Positions 1 to 6,747 of a stretch of DNA of 8,574 nucleotides are shown here, piece by piece. Source of the stretch: Marinilabiliaceae bacterium UBA5213 (GTDB lineage: Bacteria; Bacteroidota; Bacteroidia; Bacteroidales; Marinilabiliaceae). The notes under the pieces were generated by a model. That model ran no database searches. It was not told where the DNA came from and saw only the letters and a program-made list of their open reading frames with translations. The DNA lies in assembly GCA_002412555.1 (NCBI GenBank), contig DHVH01000133.1:1-8574 (forward strand), in the 5' to 3' direction. Position numbers and translations under genes: made by a program. The number at the start of each line of letters is the position of its first letter. The first letter of the stretch is position 1.

Positions 1-1102
1 GTTTACTGAAAAGGTGGCTGCTGAATACGAACAGCTGCGTCAGGCCAACAGCAATAAAAAGCAAAGACAATACCTTTCAATTCGTGAGGCGCGAAACAAT
101 AAATATGCGATTGACTGGAACAATACCACGCTGGTAACACCGCCAAAACCCGGGGTTCATGTTTTTGATGATTATCCCATTGCTGAGATTATTCCCTTTA
201 TTGACTGGACTTTCTTTTTTCATGCCTGGCGCTTGACGGGCAGTTATGACGGCATGGATGAGGTGGTGGATGAAAAATCCAAGAATGTATGGCTAAAACG
301 GTTTAGTACTGAGGAATCAAAGGCCAAGGCGGTTGAGGCTTTGAAGTTATATGCTGACGCGAAGGAGATGCTGCAACGCATGGTAAAAGATAAGATGGTC
401 ACACCACGGGCTGTATTTGGCCTTTTCCCGGCCAATGCCGTAGGCGACGACATTGAGGTATATAATCCAGATAATTTGGATGAGGTATTGGCTACTTTTC
501 ATCACGTTCGAGAGCAGCAGTCCAAACCCGGAAAGGAAAATTATTATTGCCTGTCCGATTTTGTGGCGCCAAAGTCTAGCGGCAAAATCGATTATATAGG
601 TGGCTTTGCGGTAAGTGCCGGCCATGGCATTGAGCCATGGGTGGAGCAGTACGAAGCGGATGACGATGATTACAATGCCATCCTGCTGAAGGCCTTGGCC
701 GATCGTCTGGCAGAAGCGCTGGCAGAACTGATTCACTTCAGAGTGCGGAAGGAGTTTTGGGCCTATGCACCGGATGAGGTGTTTAACCATGCAGATTTTA
801 TTCGGGAGCGCTACCGTGGGATTCGCCCTGCACTAGGCTATCCGGCTTGTCCCGATCACAGTGAGAAACGCACGCTTTTCAATTTGTTGAAGGCAGAAGA
901 GCAGGTCGGTATTACCCTTACCGAGCATTTCAGTATGTTTCCCAATGCCTCGGTGAGTGGTATCTATCTGGCACATCCCGAAGCCATTTATTTTGGAGTG
1001 GGTAATATCCAGAAAGACCAGGTGGAAGATTTGGCGCAACGCAAGGGCGTTTCGGTAGAGGAAGTCGAACAATGGTTGCCCACTAACCTGGCTTATTTGT
1101 AA
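1..1102 (+). CDS. metH: Cobalamin-dependent methionine synthase, C-terminal part (5' end outside window)
   Basis: Methionine synthase transfers the methyl group of 5-methyltetrahydrofolate to homocysteine through methylcobalamin, in the cytoplasm. Only the C-terminal reactivation domain is present. It binds S-adenosylmethionine and remethylates the cofactor after it has been oxidised to the inactive cob(II)alamin form. The reading frame is open from the first full codon (base 2), so the real start, the homocysteine, folate and cobalamin domains and the cobalamin-ligand histidine all lie upstream. Recognisable activation-domain blocks are IDWTFFFHAW near the beginning, DYIGGFAVSAGHG in the middle, the run KALADRLAEALAELIH, the SAM-binding motif RPALGYPACPDH (its arginine codon at 824), and the C-terminal stretch SVSGIYLAHPEA with QVEDLAQRKG. 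The match to the E. coli MetH C terminus, recalled from memory, is close over the whole length and ends at the same point. metF follows 18 bases later on the same strand, so the two are probably co-transcribed. Confidence 0.95.
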   Translation, partial: FTEKVAAEYEQLRQANSNKKQRQYLSIREARNNKYAIDWNNTTLVTPPKPGVHVFDDYPIAEIIPFIDWTFFFHAWRLTGSYDGMDEVVDEKSKNVWLKRFSTEESKAKAVEALKLYADAKEMLQRMVKDKMVTPRAVFGLFPANAVGDDIEVYNPDNLDEVLATFHHVREQQSKPGKENYYCLSDFVAPKSSGKIDYIGGFAVSAGHGIEPWVEQYEADDDDYNAILLKALADRLAEALAELIHFRVRKEFWAYAPDEVFNHADFIRERYRGIRPALGYPACPDHSEKRTLFNLLKAEEQVGITLTEHFSMFPNASVSGIYLAHPEAIYFGVGNIQKDQVEDLAQRKGVSVEEVEQWLPTNLAYL

Positions 1103-1120
1103 AACATTAATAACCTTAAT

Positions 1121-2076
1121 ATGTCAACTGCAGCCCAGCTTATTCGTGATTTGGACCGACCTGGTTTTTCATTTGAACTCTTGCCTCCGCTAAAAGGGAA
1201 CAGCATTAAACGGGTGTACCGCACCATTGATGCATTGCGCGAGTTTAACCCGCTTTTTATCAATATTACCTCCCACCGTGATGAGGTCATTTTCAGGGAT
1301 GTGGAAAAAGGTCTCTTTGAGCGCAAAGTAACCCGAAAGCGACCCGGAACTGTGCGGTAGCAGCATCTATCCAGCATTTATATGGCATTAAGGTGGTGCC
1401 GCATATTATTTGCAGTGGCTTTACCCGCAGCGAGACCGAGTATGCGCTTATAGATCTCAATTTTTTGGGCATTCACGACCTGTTGTTGTTGCGGGGCGAT
1501 AAGCAGCAACGCGACCGTTTTTATCAACCTTCTGAGGAGGGCAACGCCCATGCCATTGACCTGCAGTACCAGGTCAATAATTTGAATAAAGGCGTTTTTT
1601 TGGATAACACACAGTCCGAAGCCTTCGATACACCCTTTAGCTATGGGGTGGCGGGCTATCCCGAAAAGCACGAAGAAGCCCCTAATATTGAGTCGGACAT
1701 TTACTGGCTGAAGAAGAAGGTGGCAGCCGGCGCGGAGTATGTGGTGACCCAAATGTTTTTCGATAACGATAAATATTTTGATTTTGTTGGTAGGTGCAGG
1801 GATGCCGGCATTACCGTGCCAATTGTGCCTGGTCTAAAGCCGGTCACATTCTTGAATCAGTTGACTGTCCTGCCCAAGATTTTCCATGTGGATATGCCAG
1901 AGGCTTTTGCTGCTGAGCTTAGGAAATGCAGGACGGATGAAGCGGCTGCTCAGGTAGGTGTGGAGTGGACCACCATGCAGGCCAATGAGCTTTTGGCTAA
2001 AGACGTCCACCTTATTCATTTCTATACGATGATGGCTACCCAAAGTGTTAGGCAAGTGGCGATGAGCATCTACTGA
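1121..2076 (+). pseudogene. metF: Methylenetetrahydrofolate reductase, split by a one-base frameshift
   Basis: MetF is a flavoprotein that reduces 5,10-methylene-THF to 5-methyl-THF, the methyl donor used by the upstream methionine synthase. The first frame runs from the ATG at 1121 to a TAG at 1358-1360 and ends RKRPGTVR. The family continues ...RKRPGTVAVAA, and exactly that continuation (AVAASIQHLYGIKVVPHI) is read in the -1 frame from base 1354. It then stays open to the TGA at 2074-2076. Adding one G (GTG GCG instead of GTGCGG) restores a protein of about 318 residues, the usual Bacteroidota length. Key residues survive on both sides: the acid E19 in FSFELLPP, D127 in LLRGD, and Q211 in TQMFFDN (numbered in the repaired protein). 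There is no other damage and no strong Shine-Dalgarno before the ATG. The break could be a recent mutation, an assembly error or, less likely, recoding. The downstream piece has an in-frame ATG only if GTG/ATG codons inside it are used, and it would lack the E19 strand. Confidence 0.88.
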
Positions 2077-2147
2077 TTTCTACATAAAATTCACCAGTTT
2101 TGCTAAGTGAAGCTCCACGAAGTCAATCGAAGATCAATGGAGTTATT

Positions 2148-2166
2148 GGTATGACAAGCTCATACC
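2148..2166 (+). repeat. Small perfect hairpin downstream of metF
   Basis: GGTATG and CATACC form a 6-base-pair stem around the loop ACAAGCT, 72 bases after the metF stop. There is no run of T after it, so a role as a Rho-independent terminator is not supported. It could stabilise the 3' end of the metH-metF mRNA, or be chance. Confidence 0.35.
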
Positions 2167-2251
2167 CATTACTAGCAACCATTTTGATTTCAAACTATCG
2201 CAATCTTTGCGCTTACAGCTACAAAGCCGAATGAGTTTAATCAATGGATTC

Positions 2252-2281
2252 CTGTTATTTTATCTTTCCCTTGTAAATTTG
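2252..2281 (+). promoter_or_regulatory. Possible Bacteroidota-type promoter for the aldehyde dehydrogenase-recX pair
   Basis: TAAATTTG at 2274-2281 fits the Bacteroidota -7 consensus TAnnTTTG exactly. The expected TTG box about 19-21 bases upstream is only CTG (2252-2254), so the match is half complete. Transcription would begin near 2288 and leave a leader of about 110 bases before the ATG at 2397. This is weaker than the promoter of the KamA-like gene. Confidence 0.35.
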
Positions 2282-2396
2282 AGGTAGCGGTTGTTTTAGC
2301 CATCTCTTTTTAGTAATTTACCTTTAAATTTTCCTGCATTTCATGCATAAGATGAATGGCTTGATGTGAATAGGGTATTAACTTATTAAGGATATT

Positions 2397-3764
2397 ATGC
2401 TTTTAAAATCGATTAATCCGGCAACAGGTGAATTAGTCCGGGAGTACGACGAGCTTCAGTGGGATGATGTGGACAGTGCCTTGGATCATTCATTGGTGGC
2501 CTTTCATCAGTGGAAGCGAAGTGCACTGTCTATAAGGGCAGGACTCTTAAAGTCGGCGTCTGATAAACTCTTGGAAAAGCTGGAAGGATTGGCTTTTAAT
2601 ATTTCATTGGAGATGGGCAAGCCCATTCGCGAATCCCGGTCTGAAATCGAAAAATGTGCCTGGGTTTGCCGCTACTATGCCGAGCATGCAGAAGCGTTCC
2701 TGGCACCTCAGGATATACCCACAGAAGCCACCCAATCGTATGTTGCGTTTAATCCTTTGGGACCGGTTTTGGCCATTATGCCATGGAATTTTCCGTTCTG
2801 GCAGGTGTTTCGTTTTGCAGCTCCTGCGCTTTTGGCCGGCAATACTGTGTTGCTGAAGCATGCTTCCAATGTGCCTGCCTGTGCCCTGGCTATAGAGCAA
2901 GTTTTTGTCGAAGCGGGGTTTCCTTCTAAAGTTTTCCAGACTTTGCTGATTAGTAGTCGTAAGATTGACAATGTCATTGCGGACCGGCGCATTCAGGCAG
3001 TCACTTTTACGGGAAGTACACCTGCCGGTCGTTCAGTCGGCGAAATTGCCGGGAGGCATTTGAAGAAATCGGTACTGGAGCTGGGTGGCAGCGATCCTTA
3101 TCTCATATTGGCAGATGCCAACCTAGAGGAAGCTGCTGAAATTTGCGTCAAGGCACGTCTGATGAATGCCGGTCAAAGTTGTATTTCAGCCAAGCGCTTT
3201 ATTGTTGAAGCGCCTGTTTATGAGGCCTTTTCACATTTAGTGGTCAAAAAGATGAGTGCCGCAGTGATGGGGGATCCCATGGACGAGAAAACGGATTTGG
3301 GGCCTTTAGCCCGCAATAATCTGCGACTGGATATTGAGGCTCAGGTGAATAATAGTGTTTCAAAAGGTGCGGAGTTGCTATTGGGGGGTATTGACCCTCA
3401 AATCCCTGGTGCTTTTTATCCTGCCACTGTTTTAGGAAATGTGACCGCCGGCATGCCTGCCTACCATGAGGAGCTGTTTGGTCCGGTTGCAGCCTTGATA
3501 AAAGCAGCCAATATGGAGGAAGCCATTAGCATAGCCAATGATACTACTTTTGGTTTGGGGGCTGCCGTTTTTACTACAGATATTGAAAAGGGACGCTACA
3601 TCGCCGAGCATGAGCTGGAGGCAGGATCCTGCTTTGTGAATGATTTTGTAAAATCGGATCCGCGGCTGCCTTTTGGGGGAGTTAAAGAGAGTGGTTATGG
3701 AAGAGAACTTTCTGTATTTGGTTTAAGAGAGTTCATGAATATTAAAACGGTAGTTGTGCGCTAA
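2397..3764 (+). CDS. NAD(P)-dependent aldehyde dehydrogenase, succinate-semialdehyde type (GabD1/YneI-like)
   Basis: A 455-residue soluble aldehyde dehydrogenase, full length for the short succinate-semialdehyde dehydrogenase branch (about 455-462 residues). Family members oxidise succinic semialdehyde to succinate, feeding carbon from GABA or other C4 compounds into the TCA cycle. Visible motifs in order are INPATGE at the N terminus, MPWNFPFWQ with the oxyanion-hole N131, the cofactor-binding LLKHASN, FTGSTPAGRSVG, the general base E228 in ELGGSDP, the nucleophile C262 in GQSCISAKR, EELFGP at 358-363, and the C-terminal NDFVKSDPRLPFGG. The last motif is typical of this branch. All catalytic residues are present. 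The ATG is preceded by AAGGA with a spacing of only 4 bases. The TAA stop shares its last A with the start codon of recX, so translation of the two is probably coupled. No transaminase or transporter for GABA is nearby, so the exact aldehyde is an inference from family resemblance. Confidence 0.9.
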   Translation: MLLKSINPATGELVREYDELQWDDVDSALDHSLVAFHQWKRSALSIRAGLLKSASDKLLEKLEGLAFNISLEMGKPIRESRSEIEKCAWVCRYYAEHAEAFLAPQDIPTEATQSYVAFNPLGPVLAIMPWNFPFWQVFRFAAPALLAGNTVLLKHASNVPACALAIEQVFVEAGFPSKVFQTLLISSRKIDNVIADRRIQAVTFTGSTPAGRSVGEIAGRHLKKSVLELGGSDPYLILADANLEEAAEICVKARLMNAGQSCISAKRFIVEAPVYEAFSHLVVKKMSAAVMGDPMDEKTDLGPLARNNLRLDIEAQVNNSVSKGAELLLGGIDPQIPGAFYPATVLGNVTAGMPAYHEELFGPVAALIKAANMEEAISIANDTTFGLGAAVFTTDIEKGRYIAEHELEAGSCFVNDFVKSDPRLPFGGVKESGYGRELSVFGLREFMNIKTVVVR

Positions 3765-4222
3765 TGGAATTTCAAAAGGCTTATGACAAAGCAGCCGCTA
3801 TCTGTGCTCGCCAGGAGCAGTGTGTTTCGATGGTGCGCGACAAACTGGTAAAGTGGGAGGTAGAGGAAGCTGACCTGGCAAAAATATTAAAACGCCTGGT
3901 GGAAGAGCAATTCATTGACGAGCAGCGTTATACCGGTTTCTATGTACGGGATAAGGCTCGGTTTAACAGGTGGGGCAAGACAAAAATCACCTGGCAATTA
4001 CGTCGAAAAGGCATAGCACCCGAAATGATCCAAGAGGCTCTGGCCTCTATACCCATGGAAGAATATGATAACAATTTATTGGATTTGCTGCGGCAAAAGA
4101 AGCGGCAGTTAAAACTAGATGATCCCTATAAGCGCAAAGCCTCTTTGATGCGGTTTGCTGCCTCACGAGGATTTGGTTTAGATGAAATAATACGTGCTTT
4201 GGATGTGGTGGGGCTAGACTAG
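3764..4222 (+). CDS. recX: Regulatory protein RecX
   Basis: RecX binds RecA filaments and limits their growth, damping recombination and the SOS response. This 152-residue protein is close to the family length (about 150-166) and is almost entirely helical and charged, as expected for tandem three-helix bundles. Family landmarks are the opening helix with CARQEQC (residues 14-20) followed by VRDKLVKW, and then FIDEQRYTGFYVRDKARFNRWGK (50-72), which corresponds to the conserved F-DE-R-A--Y-R-K-----G---I block. After this comes ITWQLRRKGI. The second half is less conserved. The start codon overlaps the stop of the aldehyde dehydrogenase (TAATG), and no other start fits better. recA is not in the window; in many bacteria recX sits next to recA, so this pairing is unusual. 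The stop codon overlaps the stop of the convergent membrane protein gene. Confidence 0.85.
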   Translation: MEFQKAYDKAAAICARQEQCVSMVRDKLVKWEVEEADLAKILKRLVEEQFIDEQRYTGFYVRDKARFNRWGKTKITWQLRRKGIAPEMIQEALASIPMEEYDNNLLDLLRQKKRQLKLDDPYKRKASLMRFAASRGFGLDEIIRALDVVGLD

Positions 4223-5106
4223 TCGGGTGTAATTGCTTGATTGTTTTTGGCCAAAATATGGGAGGGTTGGATGGTGAAAAATAAACCGGGAAGAGCGGTT
4301 ACTGCAGAGGCTGCGTAAAAGAGGAGACTGAGTGCGATGGCCGAACTTTCATTCACACCCAGGTATTGTGCTCCCCACATAAAAACCACTTCTCTGGCGC
4401 CAATCCCACCAAGTGTTATGGGTAATGATCCGGCTATGGCGGACAAAAAGAACAAAAACAGGTAGGCGTCATACATGGCGCTGGCATCTGTGTCTAAGGA
4501 CTTTAGTATGAGAATAGCCGATAGCATTTGTAGTAATTGTGCCCATGCAGCCCAACCCATGGTGGGCCAATAGGCAGGCGTAAGTTTGCTGTTAAACAGG
4601 TAAAGAAAGAGGAAAAAACCAGCCGCCACAAAAGGAATACCTGCCCAGGCATAGGCTTTGAGTGGTATATTGTAATCGATAAACGGTAAGAATATCAGCA
4701 GCAAAATAACAATTATGGATAGTCCGCTTACCCGGTCGGACAGGATAGCTCCAATTGTTTTTTTTAGTTCTGTCTTCAGATGTTTGTCTAAGAGATACAC
4801 CTTAAAGCCATCCCCTCCAACACCTCCCGGCAAAAACAGATTGTAGAAAAGTCCCAGCCAATAGAGCTTAATGTTCTCAAGGTGTGAAATGCGTATGGGG
4901 ACATATTTAAACAGAACTTTTAGCCTGAATGCAGAAACCAGCTGCGAAAGGGCGTAAACAAAGAGAGCCGCTAATAAATAATAAGGATTGGAGCTGCTAA
5001 CTTTTGCCGCAATATCCTGGAGGTTGATGTGCGTGAAAACATAGTAAAGGGCAAAGCCGCTAATAACTATTTTTATCAAGAGATTTATGAGGGTCTTTTT
5101 GCTCAT
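4219..5106 (-). CDS. Multi-pass membrane protein, UPF0104 / lysylphosphatidylglycerol synthase transmembrane (flippase-like) family
   Basis: A 295-residue integral membrane protein of the family known as the lysylphosphatidylglycerol synthase transmembrane region, UPF0104 or YbhN-like. Hydrophobic segments are visible at about residues 6-24, 42-60, 80-92, 128-144, 152-171, 186-202, 212-231 and 253-278. Two family signatures are clear: NLFLPGGVGGDGFK at 89-102 and LPITLGGIGAREVVF at 228-242. A short SDRVSGL lies at 123-129. It has the length of the membrane domain alone and lacks the soluble aminoacyl-transferase domain of MprF, so lysyl-lipid synthesis is not implied. Related domains act as or beside lipid flippases or take part in glycolipid or polyprenol steps; the substrate here is unknown. 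It follows the KamA-like gene by 213 bases on the same strand but seems to have its own promoter. Its stop lies in the CTAG that also ends recX. Confidence 0.78.
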   Translation of the reverse strand: MSKKTLINLLIKIVISGFALYYVFTHINLQDIAAKVSSSNPYYLLAALFVYALSQLVSAFRLKVLFKYVPIRISHLENIKLYWLGLFYNLFLPGGVGGDGFKVYLLDKHLKTELKKTIGAILSDRVSGLSIIVILLLIFLPFIDYNIPLKAYAWAGIPFVAAGFFLFLYLFNSKLTPAYWPTMGWAAWAQLLQMLSAILILKSLDTDASAMYDAYLFLFFLSAIAGSLPITLGGIGAREVVFMWGAQYLGVNESSAIALSLLFYAASAVTALPGLFFTIQPSHILAKNNQAITPD

Positions 5107-5124
5107 CCAATAGGTTTAAGGCTC

Positions 5125-5132
5125 CAAAAATA
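5125..5132 (-). promoter_or_regulatory. Possible promoter -7 box for the flippase-like gene
   Basis: On the minus strand TATTTTTG fits the Bacteroidota -7 consensus TAnnTTTG and lies 18 bases before the ATG, implying a short leader. No good TTG box is visible 19-21 bases further upstream (TAA is found there), so the call rests on the -7 element and its placement alone. Confidence 0.38.
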
Positions 5133-5158
5133 GCATTTTTAATTGATAATGTTTACAG

Positions 5159-5274
5159 TTACACAGAGAACACGGAGGACACACAGAGAACTACAGAGAA
5201 TTTCTCCGTGTAATAAACTCCGTGTAACAAACTCCGTTTCGCTCCTTGTAACAAATATTACACAGAACCATAGA
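5159..5274. repeat. Cluster of short direct and inverted intergenic repeats
   Basis: The gap between the two minus-strand genes contains several copies of one motif in both orientations. ACACAGAGAA occurs exactly at 5161-5170 and 5181-5190, and a variant CTACAGAGAA at 5191-5200. TTACACAGAGAA (5159-5170) is an inverted match, 11 of 12 bases, to TTCTCCGTGTAA (5202-5213). ACACGGAG (5170-5177) is the exact reverse complement of CTCCGTGT at 5204-5211 and 5218-5225. GTAATAAACTCCGT (5210-5223) and GTAACAAACTCCGT (5224-5237) are a head-to-tail 14-base duplication with one difference. A further TTACACAGAACCATAGAG lies at 5257-5274. It does not encode protein. It resembles dispersed palindromic intergenic elements that I recall from environmental Bacteroidota genomes; that resemblance is from memory and was not checked. 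Confidence 0.75.
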
Positions 5275-5319
5275 GTGATTTTTTTAGACAAGTCCCTTTT
5301 GTGAATTTGGCCTCTGGAA

Positions 5320-6627
5320 TTAGTCCAGCATCATTTCGGCCAGTTCTTCTTCGTAAAAGAATTCCCTTTTTCCAAAGGCTGGCTCCAGGTCAGTCATCCA
5401 CAGGGCTTCTGTATCGTATTTTGAAAAGAAGGGGCGCGCCACCCATTCGCTGTTGCGACCCTGTATAAATTCAAGGACAAAGACTTTTTCGCCATGAATC
5501 TCGGCCACGCCAATCACGCGCACTTTTCCTGGCGTGCACGACATGCTGGGGCCTCTTACCGTCCGTGCGATGCCACTCACTTTGGTGTAAGCTCTTCTGA
5601 ATATATCCCATGAGCGGCTCAGCGATACGCCAAAATACGCTTGTGCGCCGGTATCTCTGGCTATAAACATGTAGTAGGGAATGAGGCCCAGATTGACCTG
5701 TTTTTTCCACATATCAGCCCAGATATTGGCACTGGCGTTGATGTGGTTGAGCAGGGGTGATTGGGTGCGAATCTGGGCGCCTGTCTGGCGAATTTTTTGA
5801 ATGGCTGCTTTTACGGCAACCGTATCTAATTCCCTGGGATGGTTAAAGTGCGCCATAAATGCCAGTGCTTTTCCGGCATCGGTAATTTTTTTAAAGGTCT
5901 TCAGGATGTCATCTGCATCCAAGTCTGTTAAGTATCTATAAGGCCAGAAAGCCAGTGATTTAGAGCCTATCCGAATGGTTTGAAGATGGGGCAGATCCGC
6001 TTCCAGAATCTTTGTGATGTAGGCATCCAGTACTGAAGCATTCATGACCATGGGATCTCCCCCGGTAATTAAGAGATCGGTTATTTCTGTATGCTGGCCT
6101 ATGTATTCAATGATGTTCTCAACCTCCTTCATGGCAAATTTCATGTTGTCCATGCCGGTAAATTGGGGCCAACGAAAGCAAAAAGTGCAATAGGCGTGAC
6201 AGGTTTGTCCCTGAGTAGGGAAAAACAGCATTGTTTCGTTGTACTTGTGCTGGGCACCGGTAAGTTTTTCGCCTTCGAGTACAGGTAAATTGTGCGTTTG
6301 ACCTGCAGGATGGGGATTCAATTGGCGACGAATATTATTGGCAGCTTCTTTTATTACAGCCTCATCTGCATTCTGGTCTATTAAATGGGCAATGCGCTGG
6401 TAGTGTTCAGGTTTCAGCATCCCTTTTTGGGGGAAGTTGAGAATAAACAGGGGATCATTTTTATAATTCTCCCAGTCAATCAGTTCATCAACTACGTAGT
6501 TATTGGTTTTGAAAGGCAGCACGTGTGCCACAATATCAATACTTCGCAAATCTGCTTCTGAGACTTTTTGTATTTGGGCAATTTGCTTGTAATTCCGTGC
6601 AGTATATATTTGATATTTCATAGGCAT
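5320..6627 (-). CDS. KamA-family radical SAM/PLP enzyme (lysine 2,3-aminomutase-like, substrate unknown)
   Basis: A 435-residue cytoplasmic enzyme of the lysine 2,3-aminomutase (KamA) family. These enzymes use a 4Fe-4S cluster, S-adenosylmethionine and pyridoxal phosphate to move an amino group between neighbouring carbons. The cluster motif CxxxCxxC is intact at C143, C147 and C150 (CHAYCTFCFRW), preceded by FFPTQGQT. TGGDP at 188-192 and HFNHPRE at 260-266 match KamA strand motifs. K368 in CTPGK is the likely PLP lysine, by position relative to the PGGGGK motif of KamA. Parts of the substrate pocket differ: KamA has LLRGVND where this protein has LLNHINA (292-298), and the aspartate before PGGGGK is not obvious here. 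It is therefore safer to name the family than the reaction. The N-terminal part is long, with FKTNNYVVDELIDW at 39-52. Start choice is M1, with M3 two codons later as an equal alternative. A good promoter lies just upstream. Confidence 0.88.
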   Translation of the reverse strand: MPMKYQIYTARNYKQIAQIQKVSEADLRSIDIVAHVLPFKTNNYVVDELIDWENYKNDPLFILNFPQKGMLKPEHYQRIAHLIDQNADEAVIKEAANNIRRQLNPHPAGQTHNLPVLEGEKLTGAQHKYNETMLFFPTQGQTCHAYCTFCFRWPQFTGMDNMKFAMKEVENIIEYIGQHTEITDLLITGGDPMVMNASVLDAYITKILEADLPHLQTIRIGSKSLAFWPYRYLTDLDADDILKTFKKITDAGKALAFMAHFNHPRELDTVAVKAAIQKIRQTGAQIRTQSPLLNHINASANIWADMWKKQVNLGLIPYYMFIARDTGAQAYFGVSLSRSWDIFRRAYTKVSGIARTVRGPSMSCTPGKVRVIGVAEIHGEKVFVLEFIQGRNSEWVARPFFSKYDTEALWMTDLEPAFGKREFFYEEELAEMMLD

Positions 6628-6643
6628 AATAAGATTATTATCT

Positions 6644-6674
6644 CAAATATACCATAAAATGGGCAGGTGGGCAA
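6644..6674 (-). promoter_or_regulatory. Bacteroidota-type promoter of the KamA-like gene
   Basis: On the minus strand TATATTTG (6651 down to 6644) matches TAnnTTTG exactly. TTG at 6674-6672 lies 20 bases upstream, inside the 19-21 base spacing of the Bacteroidota sigma factor consensus. The -7 box ends 16 bases before the ATG, giving a leader of roughly 10 bases. This suggests that the gene is transcribed separately from rodA although both are on the same strand. Confidence 0.65.
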
Positions 6675-6693
6675 GGTCATTTGTCCTTGCTCA
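6668..6693. repeat. Inverted repeat overlapping the -33 box of the KamA-like gene promoter
   Basis: TGGGCAAGG (6668-6676) and CCTTGCTCA (6685-6693) are inverted copies with one mismatch, around an 8-base centre (TCATTTGT). The left arm contains the promoter's TTG box on the minus strand. It could be a binding site for a dimeric regulator. It could also be a terminator-like stem after rodA, but no T-tract follows on the minus strand. Function is inferred only from position. Confidence 0.45.
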
Positions 6694-6728
6694 ATGGCAT
6701 ATGACTAATAGCAGGTTGCGGCGTTTGG

Positions 6729-6747
6729 TATAATGGTTAACATTATA
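6729..6747. repeat. AT-rich inverted repeat downstream of rodA
   Basis: TATAATG and CATTATA form 7-base perfect inverted arms around GTTAA, 50 bases after the rodA stop on the minus strand. As RNA this would be a weak stem without a following U-tract. It may be an end-of-transcript structure or a protein site; nothing more can be said from sequence. Confidence 0.35.

Larger units (their letters stand above)
2077..2396. other. 320-base intergenic region, no gene seen
   Basis: No open frame with family-like sequence was found on either strand. Just after metF there are two small potential hairpins: AGCTCCA/TGGAGTT at 2111-2117 and 2138-2144 (one G-T pair, 20-base loop), and GGTATG/CATACC at 2148-2153 and 2161-2166 (7-base loop). 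Neither is followed by a T-tract, so neither is a clear intrinsic terminator. They may be the 3' end structure of the metHF transcript. Further on lie a possible promoter -7 box near 2274 and a small palindrome TGCAT-TTC-ATGCA at 2335-2347. The last 100 bases are AT-rich, as expected of a leader. Confidence 0.6.

Noticed and set aside
347..790. Antisense open frame inside metH, and similar antisense frames inside the dehydrogenase, rodA and KamA-like genes
   Set aside because: They mirror the codon structure of well-supported genes on the opposite strand and their translations show no family motif.
1349..1362. Programmed -1 ribosomal frameshift in metF
   Set aside because: No slippery heptamer (the local sequence is ACTGTGCGGTAG), no clear downstream pseudoknot, and no precedent that I know of for metF; a one-base deletion or a sequencing error is simpler.
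2282..2396. Riboswitch in the leader of the aldehyde dehydrogenase gene
   Set aside because: The leader is AT-rich with only a 5-base palindrome (TGCAT-TTC-ATGCA) and no conserved aptamer core that I can recognise.
4219..5106. MprF, the full lysylphosphatidylglycerol synthase
   Set aside because: The protein ends after the membrane domain at 295 residues and has no soluble aminoacyl-transferase domain.
5159..5237. Possible CRISPR array from the repeated ACACAGAGAA and AACTCCGT units
   Set aside because: The units are only 10-14 bases, occur in both orientations, have no regular spacers, and no cas gene is near.
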